This document shows positions 10,227-21,849 of a DNA stretch of 64,000 nucleotides, piece after piece. Below the pieces are notes generated by a model, which ran no database searches, was not told the DNA's origin, and saw nothing but the letters and a program-made list of their open reading frames with translations. Where the stretch lies: contig OX439133.1 in the NCBI GenBank assembly GCA_949318235.1, positions 27,152,489-27,216,488 on the forward strand, written 5' to 3'. Both the position numbers and the translations under genes were made by a program. This stretch comes from Ecdyonurus torrentis (taxonomy: Eukaryota; Arthropoda; Insecta; Ephemeroptera; Heptageniidae). Every line of letters starts with the position of its first letter. Position 1 is the stretch's first letter.

Positions 10227-11260
10227 TTGCCTTTAATTCCGTTTTTCTCAAATTTTTGCACTTTTAAGACCACATTGACCTCCACCAGCACCATATATGC
10301 CCTATATGCTACAACCACATGCTTTCTTCGCTCCACAACCTTATATGGGACAACATCCATTCTTTCCACCAAATGGATTCCCCCATTAATGTTATTTCCA
10401 CCCCCACCCTATCAACATGACCTAATGCCAAATCTACCTTTGCCCGAGTATAATGGAAAAGGAGACCAAAAATCACCATCAGATTTCCTTGCGGAAATGG
10501 AAATGTATGCCCACTCTATACGTCGTGCCACCGACAGTCTTTTGCACTCGCACATGCCACTCGTACTTGAAGGCGAGGCAACAAGATGGTGATCCCTACA
10601 TAATAATGTCATTACGTAGTTAGAATTTAAGCCCCTTTTTCTTTCTGAATTTGCATCTTACACATATAGACAACTTCTATTACGTGATTTAGATTTACGC
10701 TCCCAAAAGCCTGATGAACCCCTCTCCTCCTATGTACAAGTCATCGCAGAATATTATCGTCGATTAGATGGTAGTTACACCGAAGCAGATAAGGTAAACA
10801 GAGTTTTATTCCAAATGCATCCCGCATATCGTCAATATACCTATGGTCGTATATAAAATTCATTACGTGTATTATCCATGGAAGCCCACCGCATCCAAGA
10901 TGCAGTCCTCCAATCACGTTTATACGAACGCCCACCCCCTCCTGCCCAATTTGTTGAACCCTCACTTGCATATGGTAATAACAACGCACCTCAAGCCCGC
11001 CAACAACCTGAACAAGGTGATGCAGCTCAAGTCAGCCTAGCTGCTCTCGACCCATTGTTTAGTAGACCCATTCCACCACTTTACCCAACCCCACCACCCC
11101 AAACTTCACGTAGAGATAACCCAGTTCTACGTGGTCAATCCTCTTAAAGACAAAACCAACGCCCGATTTGTTACAGGTGCCAAGGTTTAATTCACTTAGC
11201 CCTTGATTGTCCAAACCATCAACCCAACGACCCAAAAAAAACCAAAGACCCCTCGCAAAA
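10227..11260 (+). pseudogene. gag remnant with CCHC zinc knuckle
   Basis: The first open part has LPLPEYNGKGDQKSPSDFL and EMEMYAHSIRRATDSLLHSH, typical of the Gypsy capsid region. After a stop near 10619 the frame resumes with KPDEPLSSYVQVIAEYYRRL (capsid major-homology-like zone) and DAVLQSRLYERPPPPAQF, breaks again near 10854 and 11145, and reaches CYRCQGLIHLALDCP at about 11169-11212, a CCHC zinc knuckle. A Pro-rich linker (about 11040-11110) precedes the knuckle. Gag packages the element RNA; this copy cannot make a full protein. Confidence 0.75.
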
Positions 11261-11482
11261 TACAAATGGTTTCGCGAGGGAGATGCTCTTAAAGAGAAAC
11301 GACATATGCAATCTATCATAGATTTTATCGACGAATACAACGCACGTCGTGAAAAACATTTACGTCGTCGTCGTAAAACGTTAAAAAACAGGCGTTGTAG
11401 GTTAAATAAAAAAAATGCAACGTCAGAATGCACAAGGTCAAAACTTGGAGCAACCTCCCACTCTAAACCCCTATGTATATAA
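11207..11482 (+). pseudogene. Basic Arg/Lys-rich segment after gag
   Basis: Open frame with EKHLRRRRKTLKNRRCRLNK, a strongly basic run between the zinc knuckle and the protease stub. Probably the end of gag or a gag-pol linker in a shifted frame; no domain recognised. Confidence 0.4.
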
Positions 11483-11599
11483 AATGTTCCCTTGCCCTCT
11501 AGTATTACGATTGAAACTGACAACTGAAGAAATGTCGTCACTGAAATAAATAATTTACATGTCGACGATCCCAATATATCGGGTGAACCAGAAAAAGAT

Positions 11600-11890
11600 C
11601 CAAAGTCCCTAATAAAATCGACGAACCTCTCATCATTATAAAAATATTAGGTCATGAAAAATTAGAACTGTTAGACAATGTCAGGCTAATAATCGTAGAA
11701 AACAACGTTTTTTTGTCCGCCCTGGCCTAAATAAAGCAGTCATTTTTGGACGCGACTTTATGCGCGCATCAAAATTAAACTTAAACATAGCAGAAAGTGG
11801 TTGGACCATAGGCAACGAAAAACATGAAATTGTCCCATTTGCCAAGCCCTCCGACATATTTTCATGCTGGTTCCATAAAACCCAACCCTG
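11600..11890 (+). pseudogene. Aspartic protease stub
   Basis: PLIIIKILGHEKLELL (about 11625-11675) looks like the strand before the protease active site, but the expected Asp-Thr/Ser-Gly does not follow. VIFGRDFMRASKLNLNI (about 11737-11790) matches the protease C-terminal Gly-Arg-Asp-Phe zone. A small deletion therefore removed the active site. Frame changes separate the two parts. Confidence 0.55.
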
Positions 11891-11924
11891 AATCAGTAAA
11901 AGCCATAAACAGTATCCTTTTCCT

Positions 11925-12632
11925 AAATAAAAAAAAAACATACAACAATTTTTAGGCATAATAGTTTTCTTTAGGCATTATATATATAAATTCCAACTCT
12001 TTGCCAAGCCCCTTACTTTGTTATTAAGTAAAGAAAGCTCCTGGAAATGGTCATCCCTCCCACAAAGTTCATTTGACTTCCTTTGTGCTGCATTCACAGC
12101 AGATACGTGCCTCATGCTCCCTAAAATGGACAAAGAATTTATCATACAATGCGATGCATCCACAGAGGGCATCGGCGCTGTATTATTTCAACAAGGTGAA
12201 AAAAGTTTACGTTCCGTTGCATTCACAAGTCGTACTTTTTCCAAAGCAGAATCTAATTACTGCATCACAGAATTAGAGTGTCACAACCTCGTAAATAGCT
12301 TAGCTAAATTCAAACATTACATCGCGTACCAACATTGTACTGTTTGGACTGACCATGCTTTCCTTAAAAACCTCATGACCATGGAAGGACCATCTGGCTG
12401 TATCCACCGATGGGCACTTCGTCTCACGGGCATGGACCTCACCATCGAGCACAGACCATGCCGCACAATGTCCGTGGCCGACGCACTCGCCCGAGCTCCC
12501 TGTGGTGAAGCCCCGGAAATATTTAATAGGCTCGAAGACGACTTTCTCCCCATCAGCGACCCCCCAGATGAAACAAAACTAAAATTTAAAAACTACGTAA
12601 ATGACCCCCCCATTTCTTGCCCACTCATGTAA
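11925..12632 (+). pseudogene. RT thumb and RNase H domain
   Basis: The start (about 11940-12060, crossing frames) has the RT thumb signature, FLGIIVFFRHYI-like then FAKPLTLLL. The open stretch from 12018 holds RNase H: FIIQCDASTEGIGAVLFQQG (first Asp), YCITELECHNLV (Glu), CTVWTDHAFL (Asp) and IEHRPCRTMSVADALARAP (end of domain with His and Asp). The RT fingers and palm, including the YxDD motif, are absent, because the protease end at about 11890 lies only about 50 bases before the thumb. This is a deletion of several hundred bases relative to the family. The RNase H block is the best preserved part of the element. Confidence 0.85.
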
Positions 12633-12639
12633 ACGTTGT

Positions 12640-13985
12640 AATAACATCGAAAAGTTAGAAACAATGTACGACGAAAAGGTCGATTCCCTCCACTTAGAAT
12701 CACTATTTTGTGAAGCAAAAACATCGTTCCAACAAAATTGTGATGAAAACGACGAAAATGACCCACAAACAGTCCAATGTTTGGCAACGCAAACAAATCA
12801 TGCATCGTGATTTACTTACATCCCATGATGAGTGGCGCGCAGCGCAGAAAGCAGACCCCCCCCTTCCTAATGTCATGACCCAACTCTCTAAAAATAATAA
12901 AAAAATAAAAAATATATATGAATTCAACGAAAATAGTGTGTTGTATAAAAAAGCCAAAACAACGAAAATTGGCTTGTAGTCCTTCCCAATTTGCGCAATG
13001 CAGTTTTACTTGCAATGAATGACCACATTCTCAGCGGCCATTTAGGTATTCGCAAAAACACAGCGAGAGTAAAACAATCATACACTTGGCATGGTATGGT
13101 GAAAGACATACAAGATTACATCCGAAGTTGCCAAATTTGTCAACGTATTAGGCCTGCCAACAAAAAAACCTTTGGTTTTATGTCCACCCAAACCACATGT
13201 GCCCCTGGAGTTGCAGAAAGTGCAGACCTTTTCGGACCCCTCCACTCTTCTTCTAAAGTCAATCAACACGCCCTCATCATTGTCGACGATTTTTCAAAAT
13301 ACGTTAAAATTTTCCAATAAAAACTGCCACATCCCGCGTCATAGTTGAAAAACTTGTAGATTATTGTTGTATAAATGGTTTCATGTCCCAAATTCGTACT
13401 GACAACGGCCCTCAGTACATAAGCACAGCCTGGACCAAAGCTTGTGAAGAGTTAAATATCACTCATAAAAAATAGTAGCGTATCGACCCCAAGGTAACCC
13501 CTCTGAGCGTTATATACGTACTATAAAACAGTGCATAAAGGCGTATGCCAAAGTCCACAAGCATTGGGACCGTCAATTACCCGCCCTGTGTTATCCTCTA
13601 CGTACTGCCCCCAATGAAACTATCACTCTTACCCCTGCAATGCTACACTTTGGTCGTAAACTCCCCTCCCGTTTTAATGTAAACCCCAGTGTCACAATCC
13701 GCGAGTTCACTCCCGACAAAACTATGACGTATGCACAACAACTTAAACTTGACCTCCAAAATTCCATTAACCTCGCCACATACAACATACAGAAGAGCAA
13801 AGAGTCCAGATCGGAACGCTATAACGCGTCACGACAGTCCAACCCCCTTAAAGAAAGTAAATTAGTATGGCGACAAACAAACATACTAAGCGACGCAGCC
13901 AAAGGTATATCGAGCAGCTTTATCCCTTGCTATGAAGGACCATATATTATCCATAAACAAATCGGCCCCAACACCTACGAATAAC
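12640..13985 (+). pseudogene. Integrase, frameshifted
   Basis: Open stretch 12991-13320 has the zinc-binding HHCC domain (HILSGHLGIRKNTARV, then SCQICQRIRPA) and the start of the core with SADLFGPLH (first Asp) and IIVDDFSKYVKIFQ. After a stop at 13318 the frame carries QIRTDNGPQYIS (second Asp), and a further frame has RPQGNPSERYIRTIKQC (Glu). The open stretch 13640-13984 has the C-terminal region, LVWRQTNILSDAAKG and CYEGPYIIHKQIGPNTYE. All three catalytic positions are still readable but lie in different frames, so the protein is dead. 12640-12990 is a degraded spacer between RNase H and integrase. Confidence 0.8.
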
Positions 13986-14138
13986 GTACCCAAAATGGTG
14001 ACAATGCCGGCAGGCGCAATGCAGACCAACTAAAAATGTATAACTGCAAACCCCCATGGTCATCTGATGATGCTAATAATACCCAAAAAGCTGATGTTGA
14101 CCCCTATGAACAACAAGTACTACTTAAAAAACGTATAA

Positions 14139-14900
14139 TTAAAAAAACTGCTCGATATTGTGATTCATTTATACTGTTTCCGCAGTGTCATAACATCAAG
14201 CCCAGCTTTTATCGCTAAATATCTCAGAGCCAACTACGGCTACTCAGATCAGGAGCAATCGCCATATAAACACCCACCATCATTACTGGAAAACACCTAC
14301 AAACCGCCCAACACGAAGGTAACACACCCACCAAAAGAGTATGACGAGGGTCGACCTCCACCTAAAAGATCAACATCCCAATCACAAGAGCGTTCACAAC
14401 CCTCTCATGCACAAGACGATGATCGTAACGCACCCGCCCCACCCAACGCACCTAATCACCCACCATACTACTACCACCCTCACCCCCCTGCTCCGTCTCA
14501 CAAACATTATTATTATCCTTACCCTCCACAACCACCAGAAGAAAGGTCACAATCCCCCTCTCCAAAAATCCTAAAATTATCCACTTTATCAACTACCCAT
14601 CTCCCAGAAAACCAAATTATGTGCTCCCATGAATCATACCAACCAGAGAAATCTGAACTTGCCATGACATCAGAGCAACTTCCACTAAAATCAAACATTG
14701 ACATTCAACCCACGATCACACATGTCAACATCAACAGTAACCTCACAAAAAATGAAGTGTCACAACTTAAAAATGCATTCCCTCAACTAGACATCCTATT
14801 TTGGAGTAAATCAAATGATGTCACCACCTTGATCTTTAAAAATATTCTTGAGTCTAGGCAAAAAAATGTTTTCTGCGCCGATCGTCTCGTCCCCTTATAA
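14139..14900 (+). CDS. Pro/His/Tyr-rich ORF downstream of integrase
   Basis: The frame is open from after a stop at 14136 to a stop at 14898, about 253 codons, the longest uninterrupted frame in the retroelement. There is no ATG near its start (the first codon of the usual call is GTG; the first in-frame ATG is near 14620), so it may be the C-terminal continuation of a polyprotein. Composition: mixed polar start, then a low-complexity central part rich in Pro, His, Tyr and Ser (PPYYYHPHPPAPSHKHYYYP, about 14460-14520), then a more ordinary C-terminal 70 residues containing PQLDILFWSKSNDVTTLIFK. No signal peptide or membrane segment is evident, so it does not look like an envelope protein. Function unknown. 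Confidence 0.45.
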   Translation, partial: LKKLLDIVIHLYCFRSVITSSPAFIAKYLRANYGYSDQEQSPYKHPPSLLENTYKPPNTKVTHPPKEYDEGRPPPKRSTSQSQERSQPSHAQDDDRNAPAPPNAPNHPPYYYHPHPPAPSHKHYYYPYPPQPPEERSQSPSPKILKLSTLSTTHLPENQIMCSHESYQPEKSELAMTSEQLPLKSNIDIQPTITHVNINSNLTKNEVSQLKNAFPQLDILFWSKSNDVTTLIFKNILESRQKNVFCADRLVPL

Positions 14901-15640
14901 CATTTGTTATTATTTTTTTTTATGGTGAAAATTTAAACTACAAACAATAAATGCACTTTTTTTTAAATAAGGCAATAACATACTAGATGTTCAGGAGCCT
15001 GATCTGAACTGTCTATAATAATGCATAGTCACAAAGTAATTAGAAAGACTGCAAAGCAAATGTGTGGATTATTTGTTCTCTATAATTAACGTAAGTTCAA
15101 AGAAATGATAACAATTTCATTTTGCAATAATTTTTTATACCATTCTCACAAGAAATCATTGTTTTTCTAAATTGAATTTTATAAGTAAAATCCTCGTTCC
15201 CCAATAGGAAACCACTTCACGAAAATCTAACATTTTAAATTATGAAAAAGGATACTAAAAGGCGAAAAAAACAAAACGCAGATATCTCTGTACACTACAG
15301 TTTGTTGTATAGGCATGCATAAGCCACATATCACTGGGACACACAACAAAACTATTTGGTTTCATAGCATAAATATGCATTCTGTTCCAATTTACCATTA
15401 TTTGTGCTATAATAACATGAATCCAGCATAAATCAGGTAATTTATTCACTCCATGTGCAGTAATAAACCATAGAAAAAATTGCTTAACATGCTTGATTTC
15501 AATTAAAAAAAACTGGAACTTTTTTCAGCTATAAATATTGCAATAGTTTTCCTTCGTATCAAATTTTTATTTTCAACTTCACAGCTTTTTTTTTAATGTA
15601 AAAGATCCTTAATATATCAAATATTTCTTGTTGTATATTG
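14901..15640. other. Intergenic, nothing recognised
   Basis: Expected site of a 3' LTR, but no match to 9462-10226 was found by eye. AT-rich, no coding motif. Confidence 0.5.
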
Positions 15641-15836
15641 TGCTACACGATAAGACGATGCTTGACTAGTGGCGTCTATATCCAGACAGACTGCGGCGCC
15701 ACCTCGCACTATTTCTTGCTGTCATTGTCAGTAATTAAGTCAGTGGACCGACAACTCTACTAATATTCACACGTCAAAACTTAGCTCTGGTGCCGCCAAA
15801 TACTTCGCAAATCTACGTCATCTTATCTTCGTAGCA
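15641..15836. repeat. Imperfect hairpin element (MITE-like)
   Basis: TGCTACACGATAAGACGA at the left pairs imperfectly with TCATCTTATCTTCGTAGCA at the right (ends 15836), with inner GTGGCG/TGCCGCC pairing. About 196 bp, GC-richer than its flanks. Confidence 0.5.
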
Positions 15837-16189
15837 AAGGTAGTTCACATGTTATTGTAGTACAGTGTTAGGTATATAAAGTAAATAGGAAAATATAAAA
15901 GCAACAACAGCAACAATAACAAAAGAAACCATTTTTTACAATCTTTCCTGCAAATTACAAAAAACATATATTTATTTTTTTCGACTTTCCTTGAAATTGT
16001 TTTTTTTTCCAAACATTCAGTGATCAAATTAATTTTTTCTTTATGAAAATACATTACGTAAAGAAATTTGTTACTTAAATTTTACAACTTTAAACTAAAT
16101 TCTATAATGCAAGAAGTGAATAAATATTTATTATTATTTGTGCTGTCTATTTTATTTCTCAAAGTAATTTTCACATAATTCTACTTGTT
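15837..16189. other. Intergenic, nothing recognised
   Basis: AT-rich, several short homopolymer runs, no coding motif. Confidence 0.5.
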
Positions 16190-16503
16190 TTGCTTAACTA
16201 TTCGTTTTACATTTTTTTTACTATCATTTTTATGAGTTCTTCTCCTTCTTCTTCTGTAACACTAACACCGGAATCCTACTTGATTCAAGGTAAATGTGAG
16301 AATAATCCAGTAACAATTATGTCAGAAAGTGAAGGATGCATATTGAGGGGTCACAAACTAAGCACTTTGCGCACGATATTAGCTGTGCCAAGAATTGCAG
16401 CTTTCTGCATGACACGTAAATGCCTGTCCTCGAGGTTTATTGTTGCTAACTTGTATTCGAATGGACCATTTGCAATACAAGATGTTTTTTATTGTTGCAA
16501 TAG
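16190..16503 (+). other. Open stretch of about 105 codons ending at a donor-like site
   Basis: The frame contains SVTLTPESYLIQGKCENN, then ILAVPRIAAFCMTRKC and FIVANLYSNGPFAIQDVFYC and is followed at 16502-16510 by AGGTAAGTG, a good splice-donor match. The composition is more protein-like than surrounding AT-rich ORFs. No family recognised. It may be an exon of an unknown gene, a transposon fragment, or chance. Confidence 0.2.
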
Positions 16504-16673
16504 GTAAGTGAAAATGATTTTTAAATAAGAAATGCATTAAGCACATTTCAAATCATTTTAAAAAGTAAGTTCATTTGTTGTAAGTTGTCCATTGTTTTCT
16601 CAATGTTTTTTATTATTATGGGAAAAAAAGTCAAATTTAATTCATCAAATTTGTAGTAATGAAAACCTGGCCT

Positions 16674-18629
16674 GCATTTTTTCAAAACGCACAAAATAAC
16701 ACCCCCCTATGGATTTTCCTGAAATTAATATATTTTGTAGGGGGGCCCCTAAATATGATAAATTTCGTGTTTTAGGTTGATCCAATCAAAACTCTAATTT
16801 TAAGGCGCGAAATTCAAAAAAGAAAAGCTTCATAGGACTAATTTATTAAAAAATAAATATTATAATTTAAATAATCAGTTTATATTTTTTTCATTTACTA
16901 CAATATCCCATGTATCCACAGGCATCAAAAATATCGATTTTACTGTAATCGATTGTACAGGAAAAATTGATTAATATAGCCCAAAATCGCAACTTTTGGC
17001 TATAGAAATGTAGCTTTTTCTCCTGAACCGCTTCGAATTTTGAAATGAAACAAATTTCAGAAATACATGACAATATAACTATCTCAAAAAAATTAACAAA
17101 CATTTTTTGTCTGCGTTAACAGAATTACGCGGGAGCTTCAAAATTAGCCATTTTTGAAAAATGTTTGAATTTTGCGATTTTCAAATGCAATTTTTTCAAA
17201 AAGTGGTATTTTAATTTTTCTTATTTTTTGATATATATTAGTCCAAACTTTGTTCTTTACTTTGATATAGGTTTCAGCTTGCAAGATATAAAAATAATTT
17301 TTTTACGATTTTTTTAAATATTCATCTTTTTCAAAGAGTGATTTTGTGTATATTTCAGTTATATAATTTTTTGGTCCAAGAAATTATGTTTTTATGTTTA
17401 CTGAATATTATAAAATATAAAAGGGTTCATCCTTGTCACCACCCACCCACCCACTAACCACGCCTCCTTTTTTTTTTTTTTTTTTTTTTTTTTTTGTTAG
17501 TGAACGACATAATTTTTTTTTTCTGATTATTTGAAATATTTTTACTAATCCTTGTCCAACGAAAACCACGGGGAGATTTCAAGTTAAATACCGTCAGGTA
17601 GGAATAGGTTAAAAGGAAAATAAGGTAATGGTCGGAGACAGAAATTTGTAATTAATATACAAAATAAAATATATAAAATTAATGTAAATATAGGAATTAA
17701 CCTTCATACACAAATACTTTTATAATATTATTTACATATAATAATTCTGTTAGTATATTTATCATTGGAATTTCACACAAATCAATAAAATTTAATTTGT
17801 ATACATTTTCACAAACTTAAAAAAAAAAAAAAAAAAAAAGGAAGGAAGCGTGGTAAGTGGGTGGTGACTAGGATGAACCCTTTTATATTTTATAATATTC
17901 AGTAAACATAAAAACATAATTTCTTGGACCAAAAAATCATATAACTGAAATATACACAAAATCACTCTTTGAAAAAAATGATTTTTTAAAAAAATCGTAA
18001 AAAAATTATTTTTATATCTTGCAAGCTGAAACCTATATCAATGTAAAGAACAAAGTTTGGACTAATATACATCAAAAAATAAGAAAAATTAAAATACCAC
18101 TTTTTGAAAAAATCGCATTTGAAAATCGCAAAATTCAAACATTTTTCAAAAATGGCTAATTTTGAAGCTCCCGCGTAATTCTGTTAACGCAGACAAAAAA
18201 TGTTTGTTAATTTTTTTGAGATAGTTATATTGTCATGTATTTCTGAAATTTGTTTCATTTCAAAATTCGAAGTGGTTCAGGAGAAAAAGCTATATTTCTA
18301 TAGCCAAAAGTTGCGATTTTGGGCTATATTAATCGATTTTTCCTGTACAATCGATTACAGTAAAATCGATATTTTAGATGCCAGTGGATACATTGGATAT
18401 TGTAGTATATGAAAAAAATATAAACTGATTATTTAAATTATAATATTTATTTTTTAATAAATTAGTCCTATGAAGCTTTTCTATTTTGAATTTCGCGCCT
18501 TAAAATTAGAGTTTTGATTGGATCAACCTAAAACTCGAAATTTATCATATTTAGGGGCTCCCCTACAAAATATATTAATTTAAGGAAAATCCATAGGGGG
18601 GAATTATTTTGTGCGTTTTGAAAAAATGC
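16674..18629. repeat. Large palindrome, arms about 0.8 kb
   Basis: Sequence from 16674 (GCATTTTTTCAAAACGCAC) inward is repeated inverted to 18629 (positions sum to 35303). Arms run to a poly(T) at about 17467-17497 on the left and a poly(A) at about 17819-17839 on the right, preceded by the shared GGGTGGTGAC / GTCACCACCC block. The spacer of about 320 bp between the homopolymers is unique. Arms differ by scattered substitutions and small indels. No transposase found; small ORFs at 16891-17103 (-) and 18200-18412 (+) are mirror images of each other and not evidently coding. Confidence 0.85.
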
Positions 18630-18734
18630 ACTTTATATACTTTTTTATGTGCTAATATCATAAAATAACCCTCACCCTACTTAGCATATAGATGATGAAA
18701 CTTACACTAGTTACAGTAAAAAATAATTATTATA

Positions 18735-21196
18735 TAAATGAAAAGTTTTTGTTGAGTTAGGCAAGGTAGAAAATAAGTAGTCATTTTTTATTATGGATGG
18801 CAGCTAACATGACGTTGTTTCAGCCCATACACGAAAAATTAAATCAATTTTTGATTTTGTTAAGGCTAACTTGACGCGCTCACAGCCCCCACATCACTAA
18901 ATGTCGAATAACTTTAGTTCTATTTAGCCTAACTGATTGACTTTTGGCCCATATCTATAATTTTGTAAATTATTAATATTCTAAAAGTTTTGTTGAGTTA
19001 GGCCCAGCAGAATAAAAGTTATATCAAAATTCAATTTGGTGGGGGCTGACTTGACACGCTCAAAGCCCACACCCTTCTAAAAGTTAAACAACTATTTTTC
19101 TATTTAGCCTGACTGATTGACTTTCGGCCGATAATTATAATTATGAAAATTTTAAATATTCTGAAAGTTTTGTTGAGTTAGAGGCCAAGCAGAATTAAAG
19201 TAATATCAATTTTAAATTTTGTGGGGGCTAACTTGACGCGCTCACATCCCACACACTACTAAAAGTTGAATAACTCTTTTTCTATTTAGCCTAACTGATT
19301 GCATGTAGGACAAGATTTAAAATTATAAAACTTTTAAATATTCTGAAAGTTTTGTTGAGTTAGGCCAAGCAGAATTAAAATTATATGAATTTTTAATTTT
19401 GTGGGGGCTAACTTGACGCGCTCACAGCCCACACACTACTAAAAGTTGAATAACTCTTTTTCTATTTAGCCTAACTGATTGACTTTCGGCCGATAATTAT
19501 AATTATGAAAATTTTAAATATTCTGAAAGTTTTGTTGAGTTAGGCCAAGCAGAATTAAAGTTATATCAATTTTTTAATTTTGTGGGGGCTAACTTGACGT
19601 GCTCACAGCCCACACACTACTAAAAGTTAAATAACTATTTTTCTATTTAGCCTAACATATTGACTTTCGGTCGATAATTATAATTATAAAAATTTTAAAT
19701 ATTCTGAAAGTTTTGTTAAGTTAGGCTAATTAGAAAAAAAGTTATATCAATTTTTTAATTTTGTTGGTGCCAATTTGACGCGCTCACAGCCCACACACTA
19801 CTAAAAGTTGAATAACTCTTTTTCTATTTAGCCTAACTGATTGACTTTCGGCCGATAATTATAATTATGAAAATTTTAAATATTCTGAAAGTTTTGTTGA
19901 GTTAGGCCAAGCAGAATTAAAATTATATCAATATTTAATTTTGTGGGGGCTAACTTGACGCGCTCACAGCCCACACACTTCTAAAAGTTGAATAACTCTT
20001 TTTGTATTTAGCCTAACTGATTGAATTTAGGCCAATATTTAAAATTATGAAAATTTTAAATGTTCTGAAAGTTTTGTTGAGTTAGGCCAAGCAGAATTAA
20101 AATTATATCAATTTTTTAATTTTGTGTGGGCTAACTTGACGCGCTTACAGCCCACACACTACTGAAAGTTGAATAACTCTTTTTCTTTTTAGCCTAACTG
20201 ATTGCATTTAGGCCAATATTTAAAATTATGAAAATTTTAAATATTCTGAAAGTTTTGTTGAGTTAGGCCAAGCAGAATTAAAATTATATCAATTTTTTAA
20301 TTTTGTGGGGGCTAACTTGACGCGCTCACAGCCCACACACTACTAAAAGTTGAATAACTCTTTTTCTATTTAGCCTAACTGATTGAATTTAGGCCAATAT
20401 TTAAAATTATGAAAATTTTAAATATTCTGAAAGTTTTGTTGTGTTAGGCCAAGCAGAATTAAAATTATATCAATTTTTAATTTTGTGGGGGCTAACTTGA
20501 CGCGCTCACAGCCCACACACTTCTAAAAGTTGAATAACTCTTTTTCTTTTTAGCCTAACTGATTGAATTTAGGCCAATATTTAAAATTATGAAAATTTTA
20601 AATATTCTGAAAGTTTTGTTGAGTTAGGCCAAGCAGAATTAAAATTATATCAATTTTTAATTTTGTGGGGGCTAACTTGACGCGCTCACAGCCCACACAC
20701 TTCTAAAAGTTGAATAACTCTTTTTCTTTTTAGCCTAACTGATTGAATTTAGGCCAATATTTAAAATTATGAAAATTTTAAATATTCTGAAAGTTTTGTT
20801 GAGTTAGGCCAAGCAGAATTAAAATTATATCTATTTTTCAATTTTGTGGGGGCTAACTTGACGCGCTCACAGCCCACACACTTCTAAAAATTGAATAACT
20901 CTTTTTGTATTTAGCCTAACTGATTGCATTTAGGCCAATATTTAAAATTATGAAAATTTTAAATATTCTGAAAGTTTTGTTGAGTTAGGCTAATAAGAAA
21001 AAAAGTTGTCTCGATTTTTAATTTTGTGGGTGCCAACTTGACGCGCTCACAGCCGCCACATCGTTTTTTCGTTAATAACTCTATTTTCGTGTACAATATT
21101 TTTTTAAAAATGATCAAAAAAATTAGTACTAACAAAATACTAAATATTTGGTAAGTTTTATTGATTTAGGCTGGGGTGTGGGGGCTAACTTGATAC
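18735..21196 (+). repeat. 180-bp satellite, about 13-14 monomers
   Basis: The string CTAACTTGACGCGCTCACAG recurs every 180-182 bp (ttgac at 18871, 19051, 19233, 19413 and on to 21041), with a diverged start near 18800 and a broken last monomer at about 21180-21196. Each monomer also holds CTAACTGATTGA and TTTTGTTGAGTTAGGCC, that is CCTAACT and AGTTAGG in opposite orientation about 80 bp apart. First monomers are the most diverged; those at 19800-20900 are nearly identical. Confidence 0.95.
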
Positions 21197-21849
21197 ACGT
21201 ATTCACACTGAATGGAGAAAAGCTAAAAAGAGTGAAAGAGTTTGTAAATTTTGGAAAATTATATCAAGAGAATGGAAGTATAGATGGGGAGATTCAGAGG
21301 AGAGTGGCGGCAGGTAGGAAAGTAGTTGGCAGCATGGCAGGATTAGCCAAGAGTGATGCTTTATCAAACAAAGCAAAAATTACAGTGTACAATTCTGTCT
21401 TACTCCCAACTATCTTATATGGTTCTGAATCATGGGTATGTCAGAGTAGGCATACGAGTAGGGTGAATGCGGTTGGTATGAGTTTTCTCAGAAGTATGTG
21501 TGGTAAAACAAGATTAGATAGGGTAAGGAATACTTGGGTGATGGAGAAATGTGGTGTAAAAGAAACTGAGAAGTATGAGAACAGTGTATTACGGTGGTTT
21601 GGTCATGTTGAGAGAATGGGTGATGAAAGAATAGCAAAGCAGGTATTTCATAGTAGAGTGGATGGAAGGAGAGATAGAGGCAGGCCTAAAACATCCTGGT
21701 CTGAGGTGGTTGGAAGATGTTTGAAAAATAAGAATGTACGCAGTATGAAATGCAAAAGGAAATGTATGAAACAAGGTATGAGACTGGAGGAAGCAAGTGA
21801 AGTATGTCAGGATAGGAAGTTGTGGAGGTCTATTACTGGGTCAGGATAA
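21197..21849 (+). pseudogene. LINE reverse transcriptase C-terminal part
   Basis: About 217 uninterrupted codons to a stop at 21847. Readable blocks are EIQRRVAAGRKVVGSMAGL, KAKITVYNSVLLPTILYGSE, FLRSMCGKTRLDRVRNTWV, SVLRWFGHVERMGDERIAKQ and RDRGRPKTSW, in the order found in the region after the RT palm of many invertebrate endonuclease-reverse transcriptases. The endonuclease and RT palm are missing because of 5' truncation, so it is inactive. Absence of frameshifts suggests a fairly young insertion. Clade is RTE-like by the tail and wording; I cannot place it exactly. Confidence 0.8.

Larger units (their letters stand above)
10227..14900 (+). mobile_element. Degenerate Ty3/Gypsy-type retroelement
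   Basis: Order gag, zinc knuckle, protease stub, RT thumb plus RNase H, integrase, extra ORF is that of Ty3/Gypsy. Each part is broken by stops and frameshifts, and the RT catalytic core is deleted. LTRs are not recognisable, so outer borders are unknown and the coordinates mark only the coding remnants. Confidence 0.85.

Noticed and set aside
9462..16500. LTR pair around the Gypsy element.
   Set aside because: No sequence of 9462-10226 was found again in 14901-16500 by eye. A formal self-alignment would settle it.
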